Part shown: positions 17,771 through 29,464 of the stretch, piece after piece
Layout of the letters: every line of letters starts with the position of its first letter
Position numbering within the stretch: the first letter of the stretch is position 1
Source: Paenibacillus_D tarimensis_A
GTDB taxonomy: Bacteria; Bacillota; Bacilli; Paenibacillales; Paenibacillaceae
Assembly: GCA_041281825.1 (NCBI GenBank)
Contig: CP166298.1
Coordinates: 2,728,001-2,792,000 of the forward strand
Reading direction: 5' to 3'
DNA length: 64,000 nt
Notes under the pieces: generated by a model
What the model was told of the DNA's origin: nothing
The model's database searches: none
Seen by the model: only the letters and a program-made list of their open reading frames with translations
Program-made: the position numbers and the translations under genes

Positions 17771-17905
17771 GAGCAATGGGGAAGGTGAGTAAGGATATTG
17801 TTTCTACTAGCTTAAATCTAACAGTCGTGATAATATAGTTTTCCTTGCGTACAAAAAGATGCGATGGATGATAGATGAACGAAAAAATGGAACTAAAAAA
17901 TATAG

Positions 17906-17935
17906 TTGCATTATTAATAGAATGTGTGGTATATT
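17906..17935 (+). promoter_or_regulatory. probable rRNA operon promoter (sigma-A type)
   Basis: TTGCAT (17906-17911), an 18-bp spacer including an extended TGTGG, and TATATT (17930-17935), in an AT-rich tract ahead of the 16S leader. Further upstream promoters may exist in 17771-17900 but none is clear. Confidence 0.6.
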
Positions 17936-18173
17936 CTAATTCCGGCCGCGAGAACGGCTTGGAAAGAGAACGACCTTGTTCTTTGAAAACTGAACAACGA
18001 GCGAAATGCCCTGCGGCTCCTCAAGAGCTGCAGAAACAGCAACAAAACGTATGAGCTAACAAGCTTATTCATACATTCGCTGCCTTTCTTCCATTGGCTT
18101 TGCGCCAAAAGAAGAAAGCAGGGATGCTAGCGCTCTTTATCCATCAGCCTTCGGCTGAAAGATAAAGACGCAT
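17936..18173 (+). other. rRNA leader
   Basis: This region has no gene. It contains the conserved leader phrase TTCTTTGAAAACTGAACAA (near 17977), typical of bacillar rRNA leaders with boxA-like antitermination, and a hairpin CTTTATC...GATAAAG around TCAGCCTTCGGCTGA just before 16S. The stretch 17771-17905 upstream is AT-rich and holds nothing recognisable beyond the promoter. Confidence 0.7.
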
Positions 18174-19883
<1,710 letters not shown>

Positions 19884-20064
19884 TTTGGTGGCGATGGCGG
19901 AAGGGAACCACGCGTACCCATCCCGAACACTACGGACGCCCCACAAAGTGACGAGAAGCTCTGAAGCTTATTCCGAATACTTTGCGGGGACCCCATGAGT
20001 TAAGCCTTCCAGCGCCGATGGTACTTGGACCGCAGGGTCCTGGGAGAGTAGGACGTTGCCAAGC
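19884..20064 (+). rRNA. rrf: 5S ribosomal RNA with an internal insertion
   Basis: The 5' arm TTTGGTGGC pairs with the 3' arm GTTGCCAAG (helix I); GGAAGG pairs with CCTTCC (helix II); the conserved CCCATCCCGAACAC, AGCGCCGATGGTA and GGGAGAGTAGGACG are all present. The gene is about 181 nt instead of about 117 because 68 nt replace the normal four or so bases of loop C between GAACAC and GTTAAG. It sits between 16S and 23S, and no other 5S gene lies in the window. Whether the insert is removed or retained cannot be read. Confidence 0.93.
19931..19998 (+). other. insertion within 5S rRNA loop C
   Basis: The insert folds: CCCCACAAAGT (from about 19939) pairs with ACTTTGCGGGG (about 19978-19988) with a single A-C mismatch, and inside it AAGCT-CTGA-AGCTT makes a second hairpin. 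Net extra length is about 64 nt compared with a standard bacterial 5S. The closed structure is what one expects of an intervening sequence that leaves the 5S core able to fold. Confidence 0.85.
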
Positions 20065-20343
20065 GGGTGCTGATGCACTTTCATCTTATTATGAACCGGA
20101 TGGCTGCCAATTATTGATGGTTGCGCAGACAAGGGCGGACATGATAAGATCATTTTCCTGCCGCGAGAGCGGCTAAGTTGCACCTTGAAAACTGGATAGC
20201 GAAAAAACAGAAACATCCACAGCAGAGAGACTTTGAGCGCCGCTCAAAGATCCCTATGTAAAGCTGAAGTTTCGATAACGCTCGCTTCGCGTAAGCGAAG
20301 CGAGCAACCGTAGTAGAAGCGTCTTTTCCGTTGGAAAAACGCA
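20065..20343 (+). other. 5S-23S spacer
   Basis: 279 nt, no tRNA. It holds the boxA-like phrase TTGCACCTTGAAAACTGGAT (near 20177), one copy of the dispersed palindromic repeat (20224-20262), and a perfect hairpin GCTCGCTTCGC-GTAA-GCGAAGCGAGC at 20280-20305 with a GNRA tetraloop. Phrases of the first type usually sit in the 16S-23S spacer of bacilli, which fits 5S having been placed inside that spacer. Confidence 0.75.
20224..20262 (+). repeat. dispersed palindromic leader repeat, copy in the rRNA spacer
   Basis: AGAGAGACTTTGAGC-GCC-GCTCAAAGATCCCTATGTAAAG: same left arm, 8-bp palindrome and right tail as the copies ahead of protein genes, with a one-base loop change. It points the same way as rRNA transcription and has no ribosome binding site use here. 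Confidence 0.88.
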
Positions 20344-23395
<3,052 letters not shown>

Positions 23396-23482
23396 TAATA
23401 CAACCCATTGAAACTCAAACAGCTAATGTTTCTGTATCTTTTCGCATCCGGTTTTCAGGGCGCAACGCACTGGAATTTTCGT

Positions 23483-23558
23483 TCCCTGATAGCTCAGTTG
23501 GTAGAGCACTCGGCTGTTAACCGAGTTGTCACAGGTTCGAGTCCTGTTCGGGGAGCCA
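23483..23558 (+). tRNA. tRNA-Asn (GTT)
   Basis: 76 nt cloverleaf; acceptor TCCCTGA/TCGGGGA, anticodon loop CTGTTAA, T-arm GGTTCGAGTCC, CCA encoded. Confidence 0.96.
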
Positions 23559-23561
23559 TTA

Positions 23562-23652
23562 GGAGAGGTGTCCGAGTGGTCGAAGGAGCACGATTGGAAA
23601 TCGTGTAGGCGTTAACCGCGTCTCGAGGGTTCGAATCCCTCTCTCTCCGCCA
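23562..23652 (+). tRNA. tRNA-Ser (GGA)
   Basis: 91 nt with long variable arm; acceptor GGAGAGG/TCTCTCC, anticodon loop TTGGAAA, CCA encoded. Confidence 0.96.
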
Positions 23653-23653
23653 T

Positions 23654-23729
<76 letters not shown>

Positions 23730-23742
23730 GAAAGTAATATAT

Positions 23743-23830
<88 letters not shown>

Positions 23831-23834
23831 ATTT

Positions 23835-23909
23835 GCGGAAGTGGCTCAGCGGTAGAGCATCGCCTTGCCAAGGCGAGGGTCGCGGGTTCGATTCCCGTCT
23901 TCCGCTCCA
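23835..23909 (+). tRNA. tRNA-Gly (GCC)
   Basis: 75 nt; acceptor GCGGAAG/CTTCCGC, anticodon loop TTGCCAA, CCA encoded. Last gene of the rRNA-tRNA operon. Confidence 0.96.
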
Positions 23910-23934
23910 TTTACTTTGTCAATTCTACTTAACG

Positions 23935-23972
23935 AGACTCTGATCCATTTTTTTGGGTCTGAGTCTTTTTTG
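23935..23972 (+). terminator. terminator of the rRNA-tRNA operon
   Basis: AGACTCTGATCC and GGGTCTGAGTCT pair with one mismatch and G-T pairs; followed by TTTTTTG. Confidence 0.8.
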
Positions 23973-24010
23973 TATTGTATGGAATTATAGCCCATGTAAC
24001 ATTCAAAAGG

Positions 24011-24066
24011 GTGTTGGAATACGCGAGTGGAATCGAAAAAGCTCGTTCCATTTGCTCCTCCAACAC
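24011..24066. repeat. interrupted inverted repeat
   Basis: Outer arms GTGTTGGA (24011-24018) and TCCAACAC (24059-24066), inner arms TGGAA (24028-24032) and TTCCA (24046-24050). It lies after the end of the small minus-strand gene at 24086 and may be its terminator, although no T-run follows. Confidence 0.5.
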
Positions 24067-24085
24067 TGCCTCAGACGTTTATCTT

Positions 24086-24214
24086 TTATGGATTGTTGCC
24101 GTGCTGTTTAGTCGGTAATTTTGCTGAAGGCGTTTTTTTGCCCGAATGTTCGCGGTTTTTTTGATCCTTTTGCTGTATCTCATTAATTTTGTCTACAAAT
24201 TGTTTCGTGTCCAT
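24086..24214 (-). CDS. small hypothetical protein, 42 aa
   Basis: ATG at 24214 on the minus strand, with GATGGAGGC about 9 bases upstream; TAA at 24086. The product begins MDTKQFVDKINEIQQKDQKN, has a basic middle (SGKKTPSAKLPTK), and ends QHGNNP. It is hydrophilic and probably starts with a helix. No family is recognised. The strong ribosome binding site is the main evidence. Confidence 0.55.
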   Translation of the reverse strand: MDTKQFVDKINEIQQKDQKNREHSGKKTPSAKLPTKQHGNNP

Positions 24215-24399
24215 GTTCAATGCCTCCATCTTGAGTTAGTACCTTGACTTGATTATCATACCCGATAATCTCGCTCCTATTCGATAAGGGTCCTGTTGTT
24301 CCTGTTCCTAACATTACCAGTCCCGCTGATCCGATAGTTTTGTATAATAGTAGTGGAGCATTATTCGGCATCAAAATACATATTCGGAGGCTGGTTGTC

Positions 24400-24471
24400 A
24401 TGGAAAGAAAGATTCCTACCAAAGAAGAGTTGAAGCGTATTCTTGAGCAAATTAAAAAGCAATATAAGTAA
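24400..24471 (+). CDS. 23-residue peptide gene
   Basis: ATG at 24400 after CGGAGG at 24385-24390; TAA at 24469-24471. Product MERKIPTKEELKRILEQIKK plus QYK: one charged amphipathic helix. A terminator hairpin follows at 24478-24515, which supports a real short transcript. It could be a leader peptide, a small regulator or a chance frame. Confidence 0.45.
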   Translation: MERKIPTKEELKRILEQIKKQYK

Positions 24472-24477
24472 TGCTCA

Positions 24478-24516
24478 AAGAGAAGGAGAGGATCTGGTAG
24501 ATCTTCTTCTTCTTTT
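24478..24516 (+). terminator. rho-independent terminator
   Basis: AGAAGGAGAGGATC pairs with GATCTTCTTCTTCT through several G-T pairs, loop TGGTA, then TTTTTTT. It follows the 23-residue frame. Confidence 0.65.
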
Positions 24517-24583
24517 TTTATGATGATATTGATCGCGACAAGTGCTGTCCCGATAAGGAGGGCTATAGACGTTTCTGCTTGCA

Positions 24584-25174
24584 TTATGATGAGAGAAGCC
24601 GGCTCTTGTTCATGGTAATAAATGTGGTCATGAATCCGATGGAAGCAACGGTGATGCCGGACAACATCGTTTCGCTTCGATCAAGTACGATCGTGCCGCC
24701 GAACAAAATGACGACGTCAAAAATAAATATAATAATACCGACATTGATTTTCGTTTTATAACTTAACAAGTTGGCCAATAAATCCATACCGTCGGTTGTA
24801 ATATCGCATACAAGCAACAGACCGACACCCGCGCCGATAAGTGTCCCCCCGAGGAGAGCGCTGGCCAGCGGCGGAAATGACGGTTCATTGGGAAACCATT
24901 CGAGAATATCGAGCAGGAATGCAATTATGCAAATCCCAAACAGATTACGCCATATCAATGATTTACTGAAAAACCAGGCGAAACAATAAATTGGAAAACT
25001 CAGTAAAAAGATTGCCAGCCCCGTCGGGACATCGACAGCGTAACTGACCAGCAAACCGACGCCAAGCATGCCGCCTTCGATCATTTTATGAGGATATATC
25101 AAAAAATGTATTGACGACGCGATCATGACGCAGCCGATGACAACAACGAACATCTTCATCCAATTGTTTTTCAT
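24584..25174 (-). CDS. YitT family membrane protein (short form)
   Basis: 196 aa from ATG 25174 (GTGGAGAAAGCAA upstream); an upstream in-frame start at 25219 would add 15 polar residues. Five to six membrane segments with the YitT-type pattern PHKMIEGGMLGVGLL and LLLVCDITTDGMDLLANLL, which resembles the G-G-T-D rich core of the family. The C-terminal DUF2179 cytoplasmic domain present in most YitT proteins is missing, so this is the short form. The function of the family is unknown; transport is often guessed. Confidence 0.8.
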   Translation of the reverse strand: MKNNWMKMFVVVIGCVMIASSIHFLIYPHKMIEGGMLGVGLLVSYAVDVPTGLAIFLLSFPIYCFAWFFSKSLIWRNLFGICIIAFLLDILEWFPNEPSFPPLASALLGGTLIGAGVGLLLVCDITTDGMDLLANLLSYKTKINVGIIIFIFDVVILFGGTIVLDRSETMLSGITVASIGFMTTFITMNKSRLLSS

Positions 25175-25325
25175 TTGCTTTCTCCACTCCGTATCTTTAA
25201 GATCATTGTATGCGGTCAAGCAATAGAATAAGACAACCTTGCTAGTACAAGGCTGTATAAATTTCCGTATATCGCTTATAATGGGAACCTAACGAACCGT
25301 ATTCCCTTTGACAGGGGGCAAACCA

Positions 25326-26237
25326 ATGGAATTGATGTTTTTGGGGACAGGCGCCGGAAGGCCGTTGAAAGGGAGAAATGTGACTTCAGTTGCGCTTATG
25401 TTCGGATTATCCAGGTCGTTCTGGCTGTTTGATTGCGGCGAAGGCACGCAGCATCAACTGCTCAGAACACCGCTGAAATTAAGCGCTATAAGCCATGTAT
25501 TTGTCACGCATTTACACGGTGATCACTTGTTTGGATTGCCGGGATTGTTAAGCAGCCGTTCATCTGAAGGCGGTACGAAGCCGGTCCGGTTGTTCGGTCC
25601 TAACGGACTGAGGGAGTGGATCGATACGTCAATACGCATCAGCCGGAACCATCTTGATTATGATCTGGACATTACAGAAATCGAAGAGGGAGTCATTCTG
25701 GAAACAGACCGTTATCTCGTAACGGCAGCCAGACTGGAGCATCGAATTGAATGCTTCGGATACCGGATTGCCGAAAAGCCGAAACCCGGGCGGTTGAATG
25801 CCGAACGTTTAAAGGAGATAGGTGTTCCCATGGGTCCTTTATACGGAAAATTAAAGCGTGGCGAGGACGTCACCTGGGAGGACGGCCGTATCATTCGAGC
25901 GGCGGAAGTGTTAGGGCCGGAAAAACCGGGAAGGATCGTTGCCATTCTCGGCGACACAAGTCCATGCGAACAAGCGGTCAAGCTGTCCCAACATGCGGAC
26001 ATTATGGTGCATGAAGCGACATTCGACGCCACGATGACAAGCAAGGCGCTCGACTACGGACATTCGACGACGCAGCAAGCGGCCGAATCCGCGAGGAAGG
26101 CGAAGGCGAAAAGGCTGATCATTACGCATTTCAGCAGCCGCTTTGGGACAGAAGATCTCGAACGGCTGGCTGAGGAAGCCAGGGAGGTATTCCCAAATAC
26201 GGAAGCAGCGGTTGATTTATTGCATATACGATCATAG
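25326..26237 (+). CDS. rnz: ribonuclease Z
   Basis: 303 aa from ATG 25326 with AGGGGG upstream. Metallo-beta-lactamase fold; Zn motif HLHGDH at residues 62-67, GEGTQHQLLR after strand 2, the GDTSPCEQAV aspartate region, EATF, and the C-terminal THFSSRF (AxxH-like) motif. RNase Z cleaves the 3' trailer of tRNA precursors that lack CCA. All five tRNAs in this window encode CCA, so its targets lie elsewhere or its role is decay. It stands alone; the next gene starts 69 bp on behind a copy of the leader repeat. Confidence 0.95.
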   Translation: MELMFLGTGAGRPLKGRNVTSVALMFGLSRSFWLFDCGEGTQHQLLRTPLKLSAISHVFVTHLHGDHLFGLPGLLSSRSSEGGTKPVRLFGPNGLREWIDTSIRISRNHLDYDLDITEIEEGVILETDRYLVTAARLEHRIECFGYRIAEKPKPGRLNAERLKEIGVPMGPLYGKLKRGEDVTWEDGRIIRAAEVLGPEKPGRIVAILGDTSPCEQAVKLSQHADIMVHEATFDATMTSKALDYGHSTTQQAAESARKAKAKRLIITHFSSRFGTEDLERLAEEAREVFPNTEAAVDLLHIRS

Positions 26238-26256
26238 CGGGTTTTAATGCCTTCTA

Positions 26257-26297
26257 ATTTTTTGAGCTCCGCTTGAAGGATTCCTATGTAAGGAGGA
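26257..26297 (+). repeat. dispersed palindromic leader repeat, diverged copy
   Basis: TTTTTTGAGC-TCC-GCTTGAAGGATTCCTATGTAAGGAGG. The right arm has changes (CTTGAAGG), so the palindrome is weakened, but the tail CCTATGTAAGGAGG is intact and forms the ribosome binding site of the 64-aa gene. Confidence 0.8.
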
Positions 26298-26306
26298 CGG
26301 TTGCCG

Positions 26307-26501
26307 ATGGAGAAAAAAACGAACCGGTGTCAAATCATAAGGGCAGGCAGTGTGCTTCGGCTCGGCGATGCCCAGGCTATCATTCTAATCAATGGCAGAC
26401 CGGTACCTGTACCAATAGAAAAGATGGGGGATCGAATTCAAATCGGCGATGAAGTGAAGTGGTCGGGAGCATTATGGGAAAAAGTTTCTTCGGAAAGTTG
26501 A
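26307..26501 (+). CDS. small hypothetical protein, 64 aa
   Basis: ATG 26307 lies 9 bases after AAGGAGG; TTG 26301 is a less likely in-frame start. The chain is mostly beta by eye (GSVLRLGDAQAIILINGRPVPVPIEKMGDRIQIGDEVKW), like a small SH3- or Hypf-type barrel. It has no cysteines apart from C8 and no signal peptide. Function unknown. Its leader is supplied by the dispersed repeat, and a terminator follows directly. Confidence 0.7.
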   Translation: MEKKTNRCQIIRAGSVLRLGDAQAIILINGRPVPVPIEKMGDRIQIGDEVKWSGALWEKVSSES

Positions 26502-26531
26502 CCCGCGATAGATAAATTGCGGGTCAACAAG
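26498..26531 (+). terminator. terminator between convergent genes
   Basis: TTGACCCGC (26498-26506) and GCGGGTCAA (26519-26527). The stem overlaps the stop codon of the 64-aa gene; no T-run on the plus strand. Confidence 0.5.
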
Positions 26532-26533
26532 CA

Positions 26534-27304
26534 CTACAGCAATCCAAGCATCGTTAACCCGTACTTGATTCCATCCTCGCCGACATCCTTCGTTACATGC
26601 TTAGCCGCTTTTTTAACAACGTCGGGCGCATTGCCCATGGCTACCCCGTGGCCGACATATTGGAGCATCTCAATATCGTTTAAATAATCGCCAAATGCAT
26701 AAACATCATTCCGATTAAGCTTTAAGAAGTCGAGCAACTTCTCAATTCCCGCCGCCTTGGAGCCGCCTTTAGGTAAAATATCCATCGAATATCGATGCCA
26801 TCGGATGAAATCCAGTTCGCCGAACCTTTCCCTGTACAACGCTTCCTCGTCAGCCGTGCAAAAAAGAAGACACTGATAAATCGGACGACCTTTATAATAT
26901 TCCGGATCGTGTCCGGGCTGTGCAACTTTTAACGTAGCAATGCTTTCTTCGATATAAGCATGGTAATGCTCATTCTTCTTCATTGAATCATGATCCATGT
27001 AAACGATCGGATGGCGATGACGACCGGCAAATTCGCTAACCTCATGCAAGAGCCGGCGGGAGATCGGATTCGTATACACCGGTTCCCCTTCCCAAACGAC
27101 ATACTGTCCGTTGTAACTGACATAGGATTGGATACCGAGCTCTTCGCGCAGCGTTTTAAACATAAACGGTCCTCTGCCGGTCGCAATTGCGACCCGATGC
27201 CCGTTGCTTTGCAGCTGCCTGATTGCATCCTTAGTCGATTGCGGGAGCCTTTTGTCATGGTCAAGCAGTGTACCGTCAATATCGAAAAATATCATTTTGC
27301 TCAT
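26534..27304 (-). CDS. Cof-type HAD phosphatase
   Basis: 256 aa from ATG 27304 (GGGGGAAACCGGC upstream); 27319 is an alternative start. HAD class IIB: motif I FFDIDGT (D8, D10), motif II IATGR, motif III lysine in LPKGGSKAAGIEKL, and motif IV FGDYLNDIEML. The C2B cap lies between motifs II and III. Cof-type enzymes dephosphorylate sugar phosphates, flavin or PLP precursors; specificity cannot be read. The 71-aa gene upstream on the same strand ends 52 bp before it and may be co-transcribed. Confidence 0.9.
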   Translation of the reverse strand: MSKMIFFDIDGTLLDHDKRLPQSTKDAIRQLQSNGHRVAIATGRGPFMFKTLREELGIQSYVSYNGQYVVWEGEPVYTNPISRRLLHEVSEFAGRHRHPIVYMDHDSMKKNEHYHAYIEESIATLKVAQPGHDPEYYKGRPIYQCLLFCTADEEALYRERFGELDFIRWHRYSMDILPKGGSKAAGIEKLLDFLKLNRNDVYAFGDYLNDIEMLQYVGHGVAMGNAPDVVKKAAKHVTKDVGEDGIKYGLTMLGLL

Positions 27305-27356
27305 GCCGGTTTCCCCCACAGTTCTATATATTCCGTATTTTTGATCAGCCCGCGGA

Positions 27357-27572
27357 TTAGCGCTTCTTCAGCTCAAAAAATTCACATGCTCTCCGCTCAT
27401 GATAAGCGACTTCGCTGACTCCGGATTGGATGACGACCAATAAATCGGTGAAACGGACGATTACGCCCCCCGAATCGATAACCAGATCGTTCTGAAAAAC
27501 CCGAATGCCGGATTGCTTATCCATCGCTTCCTGAAAATCCGCATCGGTTACAAGGCGTCGGTGTTGTGCCAT
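27357..27572 (-). CDS. hypothetical protein, 71 aa
   Basis: ATG 27572 is chosen because GAGAGGAGAACC lies directly upstream; the frame extends to 27605 without a better site. Product begins MAQHRRLVTDADFQEAMDKQ, has a beta-rich core (IRVFQNDLVIDSGGVIVRFTDLLVVIQSG) and ends in a charged helix. Soluble, no known family. It precedes the Cof-type phosphatase gene on the same strand. The 290 bp between it and the divergent TAXI gene hold no other gene. Confidence 0.7.
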   Translation of the reverse strand: MAQHRRLVTDADFQEAMDKQSGIRVFQNDLVIDSGGVIVRFTDLLVVIQSGVSEVAYHERRACEFFELKKR

Positions 27573-27862
27573 AACGGTTCTCCTCTCTCTTCTCACTTCT
27601 CCCAAATCATATCCTTCATTGTATCAAATTGCAGTCGAAGGAAACAGCCATAAGAGACAAGATTGTTCTTGCGACGATAGACTCATATTTTTCGGATGTG
27701 TGGATATTAGTTGACACATTTCCAGACGGTTAATCATGAATCGACAAATTACAACAAAATTCCATGATGTATAAAGGGGGAAAGGGGTTTGTGGTACTAT
27801 TGTCCCGGATTGACTGGGCGATTGACGCGAGGCTATTATACATGATAAGGAGGGGATGGAAA

Positions 27863-28870
27863 ATGAAGAAGAGCAGCTGGATTCTCATTATGCTGCTTGT
27901 CACGGTCTTGATCGTGTCGGCATGCAGCAGCAGAGAGAATGGCGGCAATACAGAGAACAGCCCATCGGGCAGCGGAAACACTGAATCGGGATCTAGCAGC
28001 GGTCCGAAAGATCTGGTCATTCTTACCGGGGGGGAGCAAGGAACGTATTATCCGCTTGGAGGCGCACTCGCCCAAATTATCACTGAGCACGTTTCCGACA
28101 TGACGGCAACTGCGGTAACAACCGGGGCATCCGTCGTCAACATCAATGACATTCACGACGGGCAAGGCGAGCTGGCGCTCGTTCAGAACGACATTGCTTT
28201 CTATGCTACTGAGGGCTCGCAGATGTTCGAAAAGAAAGTAGACGGGTTCAAAGGCATTGCAACGCTGTATCCTGAGGTCGTTCAGATTGTGACTGCGGCT
28301 GACAGCGGCATCAAAAGCGTGGATGATCTCAAAGGAAAGCGGGTTGCGGTAGGCGATCAAGGATCCGGTGCTGAGGCGAATGCCAAGCAAATTCTGGAAG
28401 TCCATGGGATTACATATGATGATATCAAAGCGGAATATATGGCTTTTGGAGACGCAGCGAACGGCATTCAAGACGGTAACATCGATGCCGCGTTTATTAC
28501 GGCCGGAACGCCGACCGGCGCGATCGAAGCATTAAAAGCAAGCAAACCGGTCACCATCGTCACCATATCGGATGAGAAAATCAAAGAGATTTCCGAGAAG
28601 TATCCGTATTATACCGAGTTTTCACTGCCGAAGGATGTGTACGGAACAGAGGCGGATGCGAAGACGGTAGCGGTACAGGCGATGCTGGTCGTAACCGATT
28701 CGTTCAGCGATGATGATGTTTACGCGATCACCAAGGCAATGTTCGAGAATCTGGACGTGTTTGTGGGAACGCATCAACGCGGTCAGGACATCACGCTGGA
28801 CACAGCATTGGACGGCATGTCGATCGAACTGCATCCCGGTGCCAAGAAATACTATGACGAAACGAAATAA
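27863..28870 (+). CDS. TAXI-type TRAP transporter solute-binding lipoprotein
   Basis: 335 aa from ATG 27863, behind AAGGAGGGG. Lipoprotein signal with lipobox VSAC near residues 19-22, then a Ser/Gly/Asn-rich linker. The mature part shows TAXI features: ILTGGEQGTYYPLGGALAQI, IVTAADSGIKSVDDLKGKRVAVGDQGSG, and a C-terminal GTHQRGQDI / HPGAKKYYDE end. It captures an organic anion outside the membrane and delivers it to the TRAP permease two genes downstream. First gene of a three-gene operon. Confidence 0.93.
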   Translation: MKKSSWILIMLLVTVLIVSACSSRENGGNTENSPSGSGNTESGSSSGPKDLVILTGGEQGTYYPLGGALAQIITEHVSDMTATAVTTGASVVNINDIHDGQGELALVQNDIAFYATEGSQMFEKKVDGFKGIATLYPEVVQIVTAADSGIKSVDDLKGKRVAVGDQGSGAEANAKQILEVHGITYDDIKAEYMAFGDAANGIQDGNIDAAFITAGTPTGAIEALKASKPVTIVTISDEKIKEISEKYPYYTEFSLPKDVYGTEADAKTVAVQAMLVVTDSFSDDDVYAITKAMFENLDVFVGTHQRGQDITLDTALDGMSIELHPGAKKYYDETK

Positions 28871-28884
28871 GCAGGACGGTTGAG

Positions 28885-29445
28885 ATGAAAGATCGAATAG
28901 TTATACCCAAAAGGGCGTTGCATCGAAGCAATGCCCTTTCCCGCAAATATGTATATTCACTGCTTTCACTGCCGTTTGCTGCGGTTCTGGTCTGGTGGAT
29001 GCTGCTGCCATCCGGGGAGTATCGCCTTCAAATTGTCGAAGCCAAAAGCGATACGGTATTATGGCAAACGAAGGCGGAGATTGGAGATGACTTTTCGCAC
29101 CGGTACATCCATTCGGTTGAGCTGTCCCCGGTGATCGAATCGTTTACTATTGGTGACGGCGGAGAGATTATCGCGATGGAGAGCCGGACACGTTCGTTTG
29201 GTGCGGGTCTTCCGCATGTCAGCAAAGGCGTAACTGAGCTGGAAGGAGGCTACTATGTAATGAAAGAGCTTCATGAACCGGTAGGCGAGCTACATATGCA
29301 GCCCTCTCATTTACATTTACATACGTTTCACTACGGTGAGCAATCGCTGCAGCTGAGTGAACCGCCCTACACACGTACGCATCTCACGATCCGTGTTGAA
29401 CAGCCTTCCCGATGGAAAGTATGGACAGGCGTAATGATGCGATGA
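28885..29445 (+). CDS. DUF1850 protein of TAXI-TRAP operon
   Basis: 186 aa. One membrane helix near residues 24-42, then an extracytoplasmic beta-rich domain with the DUF1850 core FSHRYIHSVELSPVIESF and FGAGLPHVSKG. The family is encoded almost only beside TAXI receptors and fused TRAP permeases, as here, and is presumed to assist the transporter. The gene lies 14 bp after the receptor gene and 19 bp before the permease gene. Confidence 0.88.
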   Translation: MKDRIVIPKRALHRSNALSRKYVYSLLSLPFAAVLVWWMLLPSGEYRLQIVEAKSDTVLWQTKAEIGDDFSHRYIHSVELSPVIESFTIGDGGEIIAMESRTRSFGAGLPHVSKGVTELEGGYYVMKELHEPVGELHMQPSHLHLHTFHYGEQSLQLSEPPYTRTHLTIRVEQPSRWKVWTGVMMR

Positions 29446-29464
29446 AGGGAGGTCTGGAGACGGT

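Noticed and set aside
24472..24482. Further copy of the leader repeat (GCTCAAAGAGAAGG)
   Set aside because: Only the eight bases GCTCAAAG match; the left arm and the tail are missing, and the sequence is explained by the terminator that follows.
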